A stretch of DNA of 64,000 nt from Pedobacter westerhofensis (GCF_900182595.1 NZ_FXTN01000009.1:1-64000), one strand, 5' to 3'; shown: positions 9,431-18,240, counted from the stretch's first letter. The notes: generated from the sequence alone by a model not told the origin. A program made the numbers and translations.

Positions 9431-10140
9431 TATTTACCTGGTTCTTCTAATAGATCAATAAACTCTAATGCATCCGTTTCCATTCTCAGGATGATTCTTT
9501 CTACCATTGCATTCAGGATGTGGTAAAGCACATATGCAATAATACCTACGATCAGTCCGCTGGCAGAGGTAATCATCTTGGTATACAGACCTCCTGATAT
9601 GGTTCCAATTTCGATAGCTCCTTTAATGGATACATCATGGAAAATTGTAATTACCCCTACGATTGTTCCTACGAAACCAAGCATCGGTGCAATCCCGGCT
9701 ATAATCCCCAGGATTGAGATGTTTTTTTCAAGTTTGGAAACCTCCAGTTTACCGACGTTTTCGATAGCGGCCTCAATATCTTTGATTGGCCTGCCGATAC
9801 GTCTCATACCTTTTTCCAGCATTCTGCCCAGTGGAGAATTTGTATTCCTGCAAAGTGCTATGGCATTTTCCAGACGGCCGTCATGGATATACTGTTTGAT
9901 CTGCAGCATCAGGTTCGTTTCAGATTTAGAAGCTTTTCTGATTGTAATGTATCGTTCTACAAAGATTACCAGTCCGGCAAAAGCAAGGATAGCCAATGGA
10001 ACCATTACCCAACCCCCTTTAATTAAAAGGTCAAAGAAATGAAGTTCCTGAGGTGCAGCAGCTACAGCCTGGTTCGCAACATTAGCGGTATCAGTTAATT
10101 GTTTTACTGTATCTGTAGTAACCTGAAGCAATGTGGTCAT
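9430..10140 (-). CDS. exbB: ExbB/TolQ/MotA-family proton channel protein
   Basis: 236 residues with three membrane helices (about 45-62, 145-170 and 187-211). The conserved MotA/TolQ/ExbB segment runs through GIIAGIAPMLGFVGTIVGVI, with Thr residues lining the proton path, and a large cytoplasmic loop lies between helices 1 and 2. ExbB-type pentamers surround an ExbD dimer and convert proton flow into movement of a TonB or TolA partner. The gene starts one base after the stop of the HU/SPOR gene and its stop overlaps the exbD start, so it sits in the middle of the operon. An extra N-terminal stretch of about 40 residues precedes helix 1. Confidence 0.92.
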   Translation of the reverse strand: MTTLLQVTTDTVKQLTDTANVANQAVAAAPQELHFFDLLIKGGWVMVPLAILAFAGLVIFVERYITIRKASKSETNLMLQIKQYIHDGRLENAIALCRNTNSPLGRMLEKGMRRIGRPIKDIEAAIENVGKLEVSKLEKNISILGIIAGIAPMLGFVGTIVGVITIFHDVSIKGAIEIGTISGGLYTKMITSASGLIVGIIAYVLYHILNAMVERIILRMETDALEFIDLLEEPGK

Positions 10141-10141
10141 A

Positions 10142-11683
10142 TTATTTTTGTTTGTTTCTGTAAATGTATATTCCTGGTATTTTTAATTTTTTTGATAATC
10201 TGTCCAGCTCTTCTTTGGCTGTTTTCTCATCTTTTAACGTAGCGATACTCATTTTTAGTCTCTTTCCAGACATATTGGTCACCACCTTGGCATCTATTCC
10301 GCTTCTCTTCATCAGCGCGATGAAATTATCAGCTTCTTTCTGGTCATGCATTGAAGCGCCGATGATTTCGTATACTGTAGCCGTATCTACGGGTTTGGCA
10401 GGGGGCAGTGTTTTGATCAGGGTATCAGCAGGAGACAGGGAAGCGCCGCTTTTCTGAATGGAATCCGTGGTGAGTGAATCATCTGACGCCGGTGCAACAA
10501 CTGCAGGCCTTGAGGCAGAAGTATTTAACTTTTTAGGCGGAGCCGATGTTTTACCTGTTAATGCATTAAATAAATCGGGCTTAATAACATACACAACACC
10601 CATCATTACGATCAGAATCCCTATACTTAAAAGAATTTTTAAGTATAGCGGCATCGTCTTTTCTTCTACTACCTGTGTTGGGTAAACGGGAAAGGCATCT
10701 GTTGACGGGGCAGCTTCAGCGGTGTCTTCTTTAGCCGTGATCTTATTTAATTTCATGATCACCTCCTCATCCACAGGGCCTGTAGATTTTAAGTATGGTG
10801 ATTTTGACCTGTAAAAATTCAGCGATTCGATCTCATCGCGCAGCTGCTGTTCATTCTTTTTATATTGGGCAAAAGGATTTACAGGTGTATCTGCAGGCTT
10901 GTTTTCTTCTGCCGAAGCCGGAACAGGCTCTTCTTCAATTTCTTCGTTACCCGGGTTCTCCTCACTGCTTTCGTTGTCAGCAATTACAGATTCCAGATTT
11001 TGTTCTTCTGCTTCCACTGGAGACGGTTCCTCTGGCTGAGCGGCAGCTAATTCTTCTGTTTCAACAACAGGTGGCTCTTCAGCTGCAGGCAGAACTGTAT
11101 CATCAATTTCGGTTACCCTTTCTTCGTCGCCTGGATTTTCTTCGCTGCTTTCATTATCAGCAATTACTGATTCAATGGTCGGCTCTTCTGTTGCTGCTGC
11201 CTCTGTCTGTTCTGGCTGAGCAGCTGGTATTTCTTCTACAACATCCTCAATCTGTGCCAGTGCTTCAGGCAGTTGTTCCTGCTCCTCTTTCACCGCCGGC
11301 AGGCCATAGAAATCGAAGCCGTAATTAATGGATTCTGCAGGCTTAAACCTGATCTGCTCACCTGATTTAACCAGGGTACCAAGATCACCAAAACTAAATG
11401 TACCATCATTGCTCAGCCTCCTGAGCGTATCAGAGCTAAACTCAGTGATAAAATAGTTTGCTGTATCAGCAGACACATTCCTTTTTTTGCCGATGAAATC
11501 AGCAAGCAGGATCTCTTCCTTTATTTCATCAGTAAAATCGAGGGTGTAGCTGGGTGGAATGAATGAATGCGTTTCCGCATCATACCTTCCCGGTATTTTC
11601 TTTTTAAACACGGTCCCCAAACCGGAAATCCCAACGGCTTTACGCGTTTGAATAAGCTCTGAGAGATAAGACAAGACATCCAT
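10142..11683 (-). CDS. HU-like (CCDC81-type) domain membrane protein with C-terminal SPOR domain
   Basis: 513 residues from the ATG at 11683; an in-frame TTG at 11719 is less likely. Residues 1 to about 125 resemble the paired HU-like domains of the prokaryotic CCDC81 family (GISGLGTVFKKKIPGRYD and FGDLGTLV turns). Then comes an acidic Pro/Glu-rich region with an internal 60-residue duplication, one transmembrane helix (about 344-367), a low-complexity linker and a SPOR domain (about 435-513). SPOR domains bind denuded glycan strands at division septa. This topology places the HU-like part in the cytoplasm and SPOR in the periplasm. It lies between the beta-barrel gene and exbB with a one-base gap to exbB. 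A role linking division-site peptidoglycan to the Exb complex is inference. Confidence 0.82.
   Translation of the reverse strand: MDVLSYLSELIQTRKAVGISGLGTVFKKKIPGRYDAETHSFIPPSYTLDFTDEIKEEILLADFIGKKRNVSADTANYFITEFSSDTLRRLSNDGTFSFGDLGTLVKSGEQIRFKPAESINYGFDFYGLPAVKEEQEQLPEALAQIEDVVEEIPAAQPEQTEAAATEEPTIESVIADNESSEENPGDEERVTEIDDTVLPAAEEPPVVETEELAAAQPEEPSPVEAEEQNLESVIADNESSEENPGNEEIEEEPVPASAEENKPADTPVNPFAQYKKNEQQLRDEIESLNFYRSKSPYLKSTGPVDEEVIMKLNKITAKEDTAEAAPSTDAFPVYPTQVVEEKTMPLYLKILLSIGILIVMMGVVYVIKPDLFNALTGKTSAPPKKLNTSASRPAVVAPASDDSLTTDSIQKSGASLSPADTLIKTLPPAKPVDTATVYEIIGASMHDQKEADNFIALMKRSGIDAKVVTNMSGKRLKMSIATLKDEKTAKEELDRLSKKLKIPGIYIYRNKQK
10940..11176 (-). repeat. in-frame tandem duplication (60 codons) in the HU/SPOR gene
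   Basis: The peptide ESVIADNESSEENPG occurs twice, at 11120-11176 and 10940-10996, exactly 180 bp (60 codons) apart. Flanking residues (AAQPE before each copy) keep the same register. The matching core is about 35 residues, with the remainder diverged. It lies in the acidic linker on the N-terminal side of the transmembrane helix. Confidence 0.85.
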
Positions 11684-11736
11684 TCTGGTAAAAATAAATT
11701 TTAATTCCGTATCAACCAATTATAAAATTGATTTGA

Positions 11737-13476
11737 TTAGAATGAGTAGGTAATTCCACCAAAAACATTCACACCAATTACCTGGTAATATAAATATCTG
11801 CTGTATTTTGTGTTCAGCAAGTTGTTTGCTTTTGCAAAGGCAGAGAACCTGTTATTGATCTTGTACGTAGCCCCAATTCCCAGGTCTACATAACCTTTCA
11901 CAGTAGTAGTTGTTTCTATTGCCGGGTTGGGAATTACATATGGACTTGCAGGCGCTGAAGTATATATTTTTGCGTTGCTTGCATCCTGCACAGATACGGC
12001 AGCGTTGAAACCGATTTTATCGGTGATGCTGTACAACAGGTTAGAGCTGATGCGCAGCTGAGGTTTAAACCAGCTGTAGGTCTCAGAAGCAGGTTTGTAA
12101 TCTTCAAGGTTTAGTTTGCCCGTCCATTTCAGCTGATCGCTCACTTGCACTGATAACTCACCTTCAAGGCCCAATACCTTGGTGTTTCCGAAATCATAGA
12201 TGACATCAAATTTTGTAGGGTCATTATAGTTGTTTACAAAAAGTGGCATATCGGTAATTTCTTTGCGGTACACCCTTACTTTGTATCCAAATCCCGGGCC
12301 GCCCGTTCCTTTAATACCGGCACTGAAGCTTAGTTTTTCTATGGAGTTTTTGATCGCAATATTACTGTTCAGGAAAGGGTTCTCATCTGTCAGGTCTTTC
12401 ATTGAATTCCTGTTCACATCGCCTTTCAATTCTGCAAAGATCTGCAGGTAATCAGGGATCAGTGTAAAATCTGCCGTTACTGCCGGGAAGATGTGCCCTG
12501 CAGAAACAGTACCAAATTCCTGTACATAGTTAATACCGGCGTTGATCTTGATACCATTTGCTTCTAACCTGATATACGGGTTTAATCGGAGCAGGTTATT
12601 CTTTACATCTGTTAACTCATCCTTTGTATTGCCAAATTCTGCAGAAGCTGCCAGTCCCAGGTTAAAACTGCTGATCCTTTTGTTCAGGTATCCGTTGATG
12701 ACAACTGAATTCTCTTTGGCAGAAAGCTGATCGCCCCAGACATACCCATTGATTTTTGCTGCGTAGCTCAGTGCATCAGGGTCTTCAGTGTATTTGTTTA
12801 CCACTTCGCCTTCAGCCTCGATAAAGTTGAAAGCCTGTTTGGCAGGATCAAGGTTTCTCAGCGGGTTGGCCTCATCAAAGCCATAAAAATAAAATCCCTT
12901 TCTTTCATAATTTACGCGACCGCTCAGCACAGCTTTTTCGCCGATGCTGCGACCGAAAACGCTTACCTGCTGTTGACTTAGTTTCTGGCCTTCCAGTTTG
13001 CCATCCTGACTAAAATGTCTGAAAAAACCGCCTGCCTGTAAAGCTTCGTCCCTGCCCATATTGATATAAGCTTCGCCGAAGATTGTACTTGCAGAACCCA
13101 GTCCTCCCTTTACATAATTATTGATCAGTTCAGCTTGTTTTTCTGCCGCAACATCCTGTGCGTATAACTTATCGATATCAGAATTGAGCATCAGCTTCCT
13201 GTCTGTCAGCGCATAGTTAAAACGTGCTTTATATGATTTAACATCATTCAGGTCAGGGCTTCTTCTTAGTTTTACAGCCTCGGCCAGAATTGGTTTATAG
13301 GGTCTTACTACTTCAATTTCTTCCGTTACTGCTTTGTCGTCTTTTTTCTCTTCCGGTTTTTGTTCGGTTTTCTTATCCGTCTTTTTATCTGTAGTTTTTT
13401 TATCCTGCGCATTCACAGAAAGTGTGCCCGCTGTAAGGAAGAATATGGATATATATAATATTTTGCTCAATCTCAT
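11737..13476 (-). CDS. plugless TonB-receptor-like outer-membrane beta-barrel protein
   Basis: 579 residues with an N-terminal signal peptide (cut near NAQ, residue 23), a Lys/Glu-rich stretch, then EIEVVRPYKPILAEAVKLRR and a long region of alternating amphipathic strands ending in GVNVFGGITYSF. The C-terminal aromatic residue and strand pattern fit an outer-membrane barrel, and late strands (AFAKANNLLNTKYSRYLYY) resemble TonB-dependent receptors. No plug domain or carboxypeptidase-regulatory domain is visible, and the length is short for a full receptor. From memory, related barrels sit beside large TPR proteins in other Bacteroidota. The gene follows the TPR gene by 11 bp. Its function is unknown to me. 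Confidence 0.75.
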   Translation of the reverse strand: MRLSKILYISIFFLTAGTLSVNAQDKKTTDKKTDKKTEQKPEEKKDDKAVTEEIEVVRPYKPILAEAVKLRRSPDLNDVKSYKARFNYALTDRKLMLNSDIDKLYAQDVAAEKQAELINNYVKGGLGSASTIFGEAYINMGRDEALQAGGFFRHFSQDGKLEGQKLSQQQVSVFGRSIGEKAVLSGRVNYERKGFYFYGFDEANPLRNLDPAKQAFNFIEAEGEVVNKYTEDPDALSYAAKINGYVWGDQLSAKENSVVINGYLNKRISSFNLGLAASAEFGNTKDELTDVKNNLLRLNPYIRLEANGIKINAGINYVQEFGTVSAGHIFPAVTADFTLIPDYLQIFAELKGDVNRNSMKDLTDENPFLNSNIAIKNSIEKLSFSAGIKGTGGPGFGYKVRVYRKEITDMPLFVNNYNDPTKFDVIYDFGNTKVLGLEGELSVQVSDQLKWTGKLNLEDYKPASETYSWFKPQLRISSNLLYSITDKIGFNAAVSVQDASNAKIYTSAPASPYVIPNPAIETTTTVKGYVDLGIGATYKINNRFSAFAKANNLLNTKYSRYLYYQVIGVNVFGGITYSF

Positions 13477-13487
13477 GATGCTTGGTC

Positions 13488-16400
13488 TTATTTAATTTTT
13501 TCTAATTTTTCTTTGGCAGTAGCTACGATTTCGTCTTTACCGTCATAATTGTCAATAATACTGAGCAGTGTGCTTTTTGCCTGCAGGTTATCTTTTAGCG
13601 CTACATAGTTGTCTGCGAGCAGTATGAACGATTTGGCTACCCAATAATCGTAAGAAGGCATGTTATTAATGATATCGAAACAAGTTTTTTGCGAGGTTTT
13701 GTACTCACGCTTATTGTACTGGATCTGTGCCAGGGTAAACTTAGACTCAGCTGCTGCAATGGTTTTGGTTTTTGTAGCCACGCTGCTGAAGGCTTTTACA
13801 GCTGAAACCGTATCTGCTTTTAACAGGTAGGCTTTACCGGCATAAAGGTCGGCACTGTTCAATTCTTCTTCTGAAGCTTTGTCAGACTCTTTGGTAAGCT
13901 GTACATATTTGAGCATGTCATCAGGACTGTTCAGCGCTGTGTAAGCTTTGAGCAGGTTGTTGATGGCAAAAGAGTAGTGTGATTTATAATCAGCAGTAGT
14001 TTCCAGTCTTTTCAGGTAAACAATGGCCTCATTGTATTTTTTCTGGTCCAGGAACAGCTTGGAAATACTGATCAGGGAACGTTCTGTATAATCGCTGGTC
14101 CAGTCGTTCAGAATAAACTCGTAGTCAGGCACAGCCTCATCCGGTCTGTTCAGTTTCACCAGTGATTCTGCCCTGATGAATTTTGCTTCTTTTGCATGGA
14201 TCGCTTTAGGATATTTATCAAAATAGGCGTTTACACTTTCCACTGTACCCTGGGCATCGCCTTTGAGGTACCTGTTATTTGCTGCCTGGAATACGATGTT
14301 GTCCTGATCAGCTACGGTATAGTTACCGATAGGGGTGGTTGCTGCATATGCGATAAAGCCATTGGCATCGCCACGGTCCACATAGATATTCTTGATAGAT
14401 TCCAGTGCCTGTTTGGCTTCTTCGGTACTGGCGTAATCAGTAATTACTTTCTTGAAGGTTTCCAGTGCAGCATCGTCCTGATCCTGGTTGTATTGTACCA
14501 GACCGATGGTTACCAACGCTCTTGGAACATAACTGCTGTTGGGATACTTGCTGATCAGGGCAGTTAAGTCTGTCCTGGATTTGTCCAGTTCACCTTTGTT
14601 GAAATAGGTGTAAGCAATTTCAAAACCTGCGTCATCCGCATAGTTAGATGAAGGGAATTGCTGCAGCAGGCTTTGCATCGTAGCGATCTTAGTATCGTTC
14701 TGCTCCTGCAGGCCCTGTATCATTCCTCTCTGGAACAGGGCATAGTCGTCACCGGTGGATTTATTACTGATGATCCGGTTGTAATACGTTAAGGCATTGC
14801 CATAGCTTTTATTGACAAAATATGAATCTGCCAAACGAATGGTGGCATCCACAACTGTGTTTTTGTCTTTATCATCGCCCGCCAGGAAGCGTTCGAAATA
14901 ATTTGCTGCTTTTGAATATTTTTCATCTTCGAACGCTGCATAAGCCAGTGCATAATTGGCAAAATTATAGACTTTCGTTTTGTCTGCGCCCGGCATATCC
15001 AGGAATTTTTCAAAGGTTTTTACCGCTTCGCCAAACTTGCGAAGTTCATACATCGCTTCGGCCATCCAGTAAGTGCTCAGGGCGTGGATCTCTTTATCGT
15101 CCGGATAAGTATTTGAACGGATGAACATCGATAGCGCATTCGGAAAAGCACGTTCGTTATAGAATTCCAGTCCCCTGAAGTAAGTTACTTTCTGGTAGGC
15201 TTCTTCGGCTTCCGGTGATTTCTTTACAATTGGTTCCAGGATATCAATCGCTGCCTGGTAGTTTTTGCTGGTCAGCAGGATTTCTCCAAGCAGGGTTTTT
15301 GCTTCATTGATTTTTGCCGATCGTGGAAATTGTTTCAGGAAGTTCTGGGTTGATTCCAGTGCCTGCTGATTGAAATCCAGTTCGTAGCTTAAGCGTGCAT
15401 AATTGATCCAGGATTCTTCCTGTATGCCTTTGTCAAACTCTAAACGTGAAGCCCTGAAAAACGCGCTTCTTGCTTTTTCTTTATCGGCAAGCTTGATGAA
15501 AGCACGGCCAAGAGTGTACATGCCGCTTTGAAGGTATACATCATCCGTATTTAACTGCGATAAAACGGTTACGGCTTCTTTGGTCTTGTTGTTTTGAAAC
15601 AGTGCATAACCATACTGATAGATAAACAGGTTGTTTTTCTTTTCTGATTTGTCTTTTGAATAGAAATCCCTGAAATAAAGCTCAGCATTTTTAAAGTCGC
15701 CCTTCGCGAAATATGAAGCAGCAATCAGGCTCAGCATTTCTGCTTCAAACTGTTGTTTGGAACTTTTCAGGATCGGGATGGCATAACTGATCACATCATC
15801 ATATCTCTGGTCCAGGTAATACATGGAAGTGATATAATAAGGATAGCTGGCCTGGTAAGTTGTAGAACCTTTTAACTTTTCGAAATTTGTAAGGGCAGTT
15901 TTGTAATCTTTATTCAGGTAATTGATATAGGCAAAGTAGTAGGTTGCACTTTCCTGAAAAGGCCCCTCTTCGTTTTTCACCTGCTCAAGCAGCGGTTCTG
16001 CTTTTGCGATGTCATTCTGCACAAAATAAGAATAGCCTTGTTTAAACTGGTACTCTGTACGTTGTTTTTTAGAGAGGGTAGAAGGATCAGTTTTTTCAAA
16101 CCATTCCAGTGCTTTCACATAGTTCTTTTGTTCGAAATATGATTTACCAACATGGAAGAAGGCAAGTTTTGTATTTGGATTTAAGGGATAATCACGGATA
16201 AAAGTCTGAAACAGGCTTTCTGCGTCATTATTGCCTAGTTCAAGGGCGCAAACAGCGGCATAGAACTTCGCATTTTCTTTTAATAAGGATAGTTCTGAAT
16301 TGCTTTCCTGCTGGGTTCCCGGTTTTGTTCTGAGCTGCTCAACCAGTCTGAACTGCTGAGCGGCAGCAACATATTTTTCATTATCGAGTAATTCAAGGCC

Positions 16401-16505
16401 AGTCTGATAATTTTTATTGAGGTTTACTAACGCACTTACCTGAGCATAACCCGTGGTCAGGTTACCGGCTAATAAAAGCGGAATAAAAAGGTATTTTTTC
16501 TGCAT
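13488..16505 (-). CDS. large periplasmic tetratricopeptide-repeat protein
   Basis: 1005 residues with a signal peptide (about 1-21, ending GYAQ). The rest is almost entirely TPR or Sel1/YbgF-like helical repeats from about residue 30 to the end; examples are KLAFFHVGKSYFEQKNYVKA and ADDAGFEIAYTYFNKGELDK. Recurrent phrases such as A.Y..A...F....Y and L..FP.S..A are typical of CpoB/YbgF and BamD-like periplasmic TPR proteins. It is the first gene of the block leading into the barrel, HU/SPOR, exbB, exbD and tonB-like genes. In Tol-Pal a TPR protein (CpoB) links peptidoglycan synthesis with the Tol machine; an analogous scaffold role here is inference. No enzymatic domain is visible. Confidence 0.82.
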   Translation of the reverse strand: MQKKYLFIPLLLAGNLTTGYAQVSALVNLNKNYQTGLELLDNEKYVAAAQQFRLVEQLRTKPGTQQESNSELSLLKENAKFYAAVCALELGNNDAESLFQTFIRDYPLNPNTKLAFFHVGKSYFEQKNYVKALEWFEKTDPSTLSKKQRTEYQFKQGYSYFVQNDIAKAEPLLEQVKNEEGPFQESATYYFAYINYLNKDYKTALTNFEKLKGSTTYQASYPYYITSMYYLDQRYDDVISYAIPILKSSKQQFEAEMLSLIAASYFAKGDFKNAELYFRDFYSKDKSEKKNNLFIYQYGYALFQNNKTKEAVTVLSQLNTDDVYLQSGMYTLGRAFIKLADKEKARSAFFRASRLEFDKGIQEESWINYARLSYELDFNQQALESTQNFLKQFPRSAKINEAKTLLGEILLTSKNYQAAIDILEPIVKKSPEAEEAYQKVTYFRGLEFYNERAFPNALSMFIRSNTYPDDKEIHALSTYWMAEAMYELRKFGEAVKTFEKFLDMPGADKTKVYNFANYALAYAAFEDEKYSKAANYFERFLAGDDKDKNTVVDATIRLADSYFVNKSYGNALTYYNRIISNKSTGDDYALFQRGMIQGLQEQNDTKIATMQSLLQQFPSSNYADDAGFEIAYTYFNKGELDKSRTDLTALISKYPNSSYVPRALVTIGLVQYNQDQDDAALETFKKVITDYASTEEAKQALESIKNIYVDRGDANGFIAYAATTPIGNYTVADQDNIVFQAANNRYLKGDAQGTVESVNAYFDKYPKAIHAKEAKFIRAESLVKLNRPDEAVPDYEFILNDWTSDYTERSLISISKLFLDQKKYNEAIVYLKRLETTADYKSHYSFAINNLLKAYTALNSPDDMLKYVQLTKESDKASEEELNSADLYAGKAYLLKADTVSAVKAFSSVATKTKTIAAAESKFTLAQIQYNKREYKTSQKTCFDIINNMPSYDYWVAKSFILLADNYVALKDNLQAKSTLLSIIDNYDGKDEIVATAKEKLEKIK

Positions 16506-16546
16506 TTGGTTTAAATATATTGGGTGCTAATATAAAAATTGTAGAG

Positions 16547-16594
16547 ACACTTGTTAACGATAGAAGTTAACAAGTGTTAATAACACTGTTTAAC
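16547..16594 (-). promoter_or_regulatory. mutually exclusive hairpins between pyrB and the TPR gene
   Basis: On the minus strand three segments follow each other: A (16594-16582), B (16578-16566) and C (16558-16547). B and C pair perfectly over 12 bp (ACACTTGTTAAC with GTTAACAAGTGT, 7-nt loop). A and B pair over 11 of 13 positions with a 3-nt loop. C is followed after 8 nt by a T5 run. The arrangement could be the pyrB terminator, an attenuator for the TPR operon, or an operator made of direct and inverted repeats. Confidence 0.6.
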
Positions 16595-16635
16595 GTAAAG
16601 TTTGTAAGAATGGTATTAGGAAAGTTACAAAGAGG

Positions 16636-17568
16636 TTAATCTCTCTGAGAAGCAAGGAGATAGAGTACAGCCATTCTTACAGCTACACCATTTTCCACCT
16701 GATCCAGAATAATCGACTGTTTACTGTCTGCAACATCACTTGTAATTTCCACACCCCTGTTAATCGGGCCCGGGTGCATTACAATGATCTCTTTATCCAG
16801 GTTATCAAGGATCTGTTTATTCAGGCCGTACATCATCGCATATTCCCTTAGCGAAGGGAAATACTTGATATCCTGTCTTTCCATCTGGATCCTTAACATA
16901 TTGGCTACATCGCACCAGTTTAAAGCCTTGATCAGGTTATGTTCCACTTTCACGCCCAGCGCTTCGATATGTTTTGGAATCAATGTTGTTGGTCCGCAAA
17001 CCATTACTTCTGCACCTAATTTTTGCAGGCAAAGTATATTTGATATGGCTACTCTTGAATGCAGGATATCACCTACGATCACCACCTTTTTACCTCTTAC
17101 CTCTCCAAGTTTATGACGGATAGAGTAGGCATCAAGCAGCGCCTGTGTAGGATGCTCATGCGCGCCGTCTCCGGCATTAACGATCTGTGCGTTGATATGT
17201 TTGCTCAGGAATACGCCGGCACCTGCATAAGGGTGCCGCATCACAACCATATCCACTTTCATGGCCAGGATGTTATTTACCGTATCAATCAGTGTTTCTC
17301 CCTTGCTTACAGAAGAAGAAGATGCGGCGAAGTTGATCACATCGGCGGATAATCTTTTTTCAGCAAGTTCAAAAGAAAGTTTGGTACGCGTAGAGTTTTC
17401 GAAGAAGATATTGGCAATTGTGATATCACGCAGGGAAGGGACTCTTTTGATCGGTCTGTTGATCACGTCCTTAAAATTATCTGCAGTTTCAAAAATCAAT
17501 TCAATATCATTCAGGTTAATATCTTTGATGCCTAAAAGATGTCGTGTTGATAGTTTTTCTGCTGCCAT
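16636..17568 (-). CDS. pyrB: aspartate carbamoyltransferase catalytic subunit
   Basis: Catalyses carbamoyl phosphate plus aspartate to carbamoyl-aspartate, the committed step of pyrimidine synthesis. 310 residues, standard for PyrB. The carbamoyl-phosphate loop STRT is at 59-62 in FFENSTRTKLSFELA. Further motifs are VMRHPYAGA, the HPTQALLD loop and the C-terminal HPGPINRGVEI. The gene begins 3 nt after the pyrR stop, so the two are co-transcribed. I see no regulatory subunit gene (pyrI) next to it. Confidence 0.97.
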   Translation of the reverse strand: MAAEKLSTRHLLGIKDINLNDIELIFETADNFKDVINRPIKRVPSLRDITIANIFFENSTRTKLSFELAEKRLSADVINFAASSSSVSKGETLIDTVNNILAMKVDMVVMRHPYAGAGVFLSKHINAQIVNAGDGAHEHPTQALLDAYSIRHKLGEVRGKKVVIVGDILHSRVAISNILCLQKLGAEVMVCGPTTLIPKHIEALGVKVEHNLIKALNWCDVANMLRIQMERQDIKYFPSLREYAMMYGLNKQILDNLDKEIIVMHPGPINRGVEITSDVADSKQSIILDQVENGVAVRMAVLYLLASQRD

Positions 17569-17571
17569 TTT

Positions 17572-18120
17572 TTATTTATTTCGTTCTGATAATAAAATTA
17601 CTTTGTCTTCACCCTCGGTTTCTTTCCAGCTCACTTTCACCAGTTGCGAATCCAGGCTATCTACCTGCTGCCCGATATAATCAGGTTCAATAGGTACATG
17701 CCTTGAAAACCTCCTGTCGATCAATACCATCAGCTCAACCTTTGCGGGCCTGCCGTAAGCCAGGAGTGCATCAAGTGCTGCCCTGATGGTACGGCCTGTC
17801 CACAGCACATCGTCGATGAGAATTACGTTACAGCCTTCAATGATAAAGTCTATGGTGTTGCTGCTTGCGGAAACAATGCCGTCTTTTCTTCTGAAATCAT
17901 CCCTGAAAAAAGTAATGTCGAGATTACCTTTTCGGATATTTTCAGTTTTAAGAATATGAGTGAGTTCTTGTTTTACCCTGTCGGCGAAGTAGCTGCCCCG
18001 GGGTTGTATGCCAATAAGTACGGTATTAGAAAAATCGGTGTGATTCTCAATTAACTGATGACAAAGTCGCTTAATTGTGATTTGGAACTTATTACCGTCT
18101 AGCAGGGTTCTTTTTTGCAT
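17572..18120 (-). CDS. pyrR: PyrR bifunctional pyrimidine regulator / uracil phosphoribosyltransferase
   Basis: Phosphoribosyltransferase-fold protein. In Firmicutes it binds pyr mRNA to cause attenuation and also makes UMP from uracil and PRPP. The PRPP loop VILIDDVLWTGRT is at about residues 99-111, and GIQPRGSYFADR matches the family. 182 residues from the ATG at 18120; the TTG two codons upstream is less likely. A -7 box ends about 17 bp before the ATG. The gene sits directly before pyrB. I see no PyrR-type attenuator in the short leader, so its regulatory role here is open and it may act mainly as an enzyme. Confidence 0.93.
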   Translation of the reverse strand: MQKRTLLDGNKFQITIKRLCHQLIENHTDFSNTVLIGIQPRGSYFADRVKQELTHILKTENIRKGNLDITFFRDDFRRKDGIVSASSNTIDFIIEGCNVILIDDVLWTGRTIRAALDALLAYGRPAKVELMVLIDRRFSRHVPIEPDYIGQQVDSLDSQLVKVSWKETEGEDKVILLSERNK

Positions 18121-18136
18121 TGACAAATTGATTAGG

Positions 18137-18144
18137 CAAATATA
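18137..18144 (-). promoter_or_regulatory. -7 promoter box for pyrR-pyrB
   Basis: Minus-strand TATATTTG, a full match to TAnnTTTG, 17 bp before the pyrR ATG at 18120. This predicts a leader of roughly 10 nt, too short to hold an attenuator. Confidence 0.6.
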
Positions 18145-18228
18145 AAAAATCGAATTGAATTACGGGGATGCATTTTCAATTAATTTGAACGGGGGATTCT
18201 AAACCGGCCCAAAATTATGCTAATTAAT

Positions 18229-18236
18229 TAACTTTG
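18229..18236 (+). promoter_or_regulatory. -7 promoter box for the DCC-family gene
   Basis: TAACTTTG matches TAnnTTTG but ends only 4 bp before the ATG at 18241, so a transcript starting at the usual distance would be leaderless or nearly so. No spaced TTTG -33 element is obvious. Confidence 0.45.
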
Positions 18237-18240
18237 AGGC

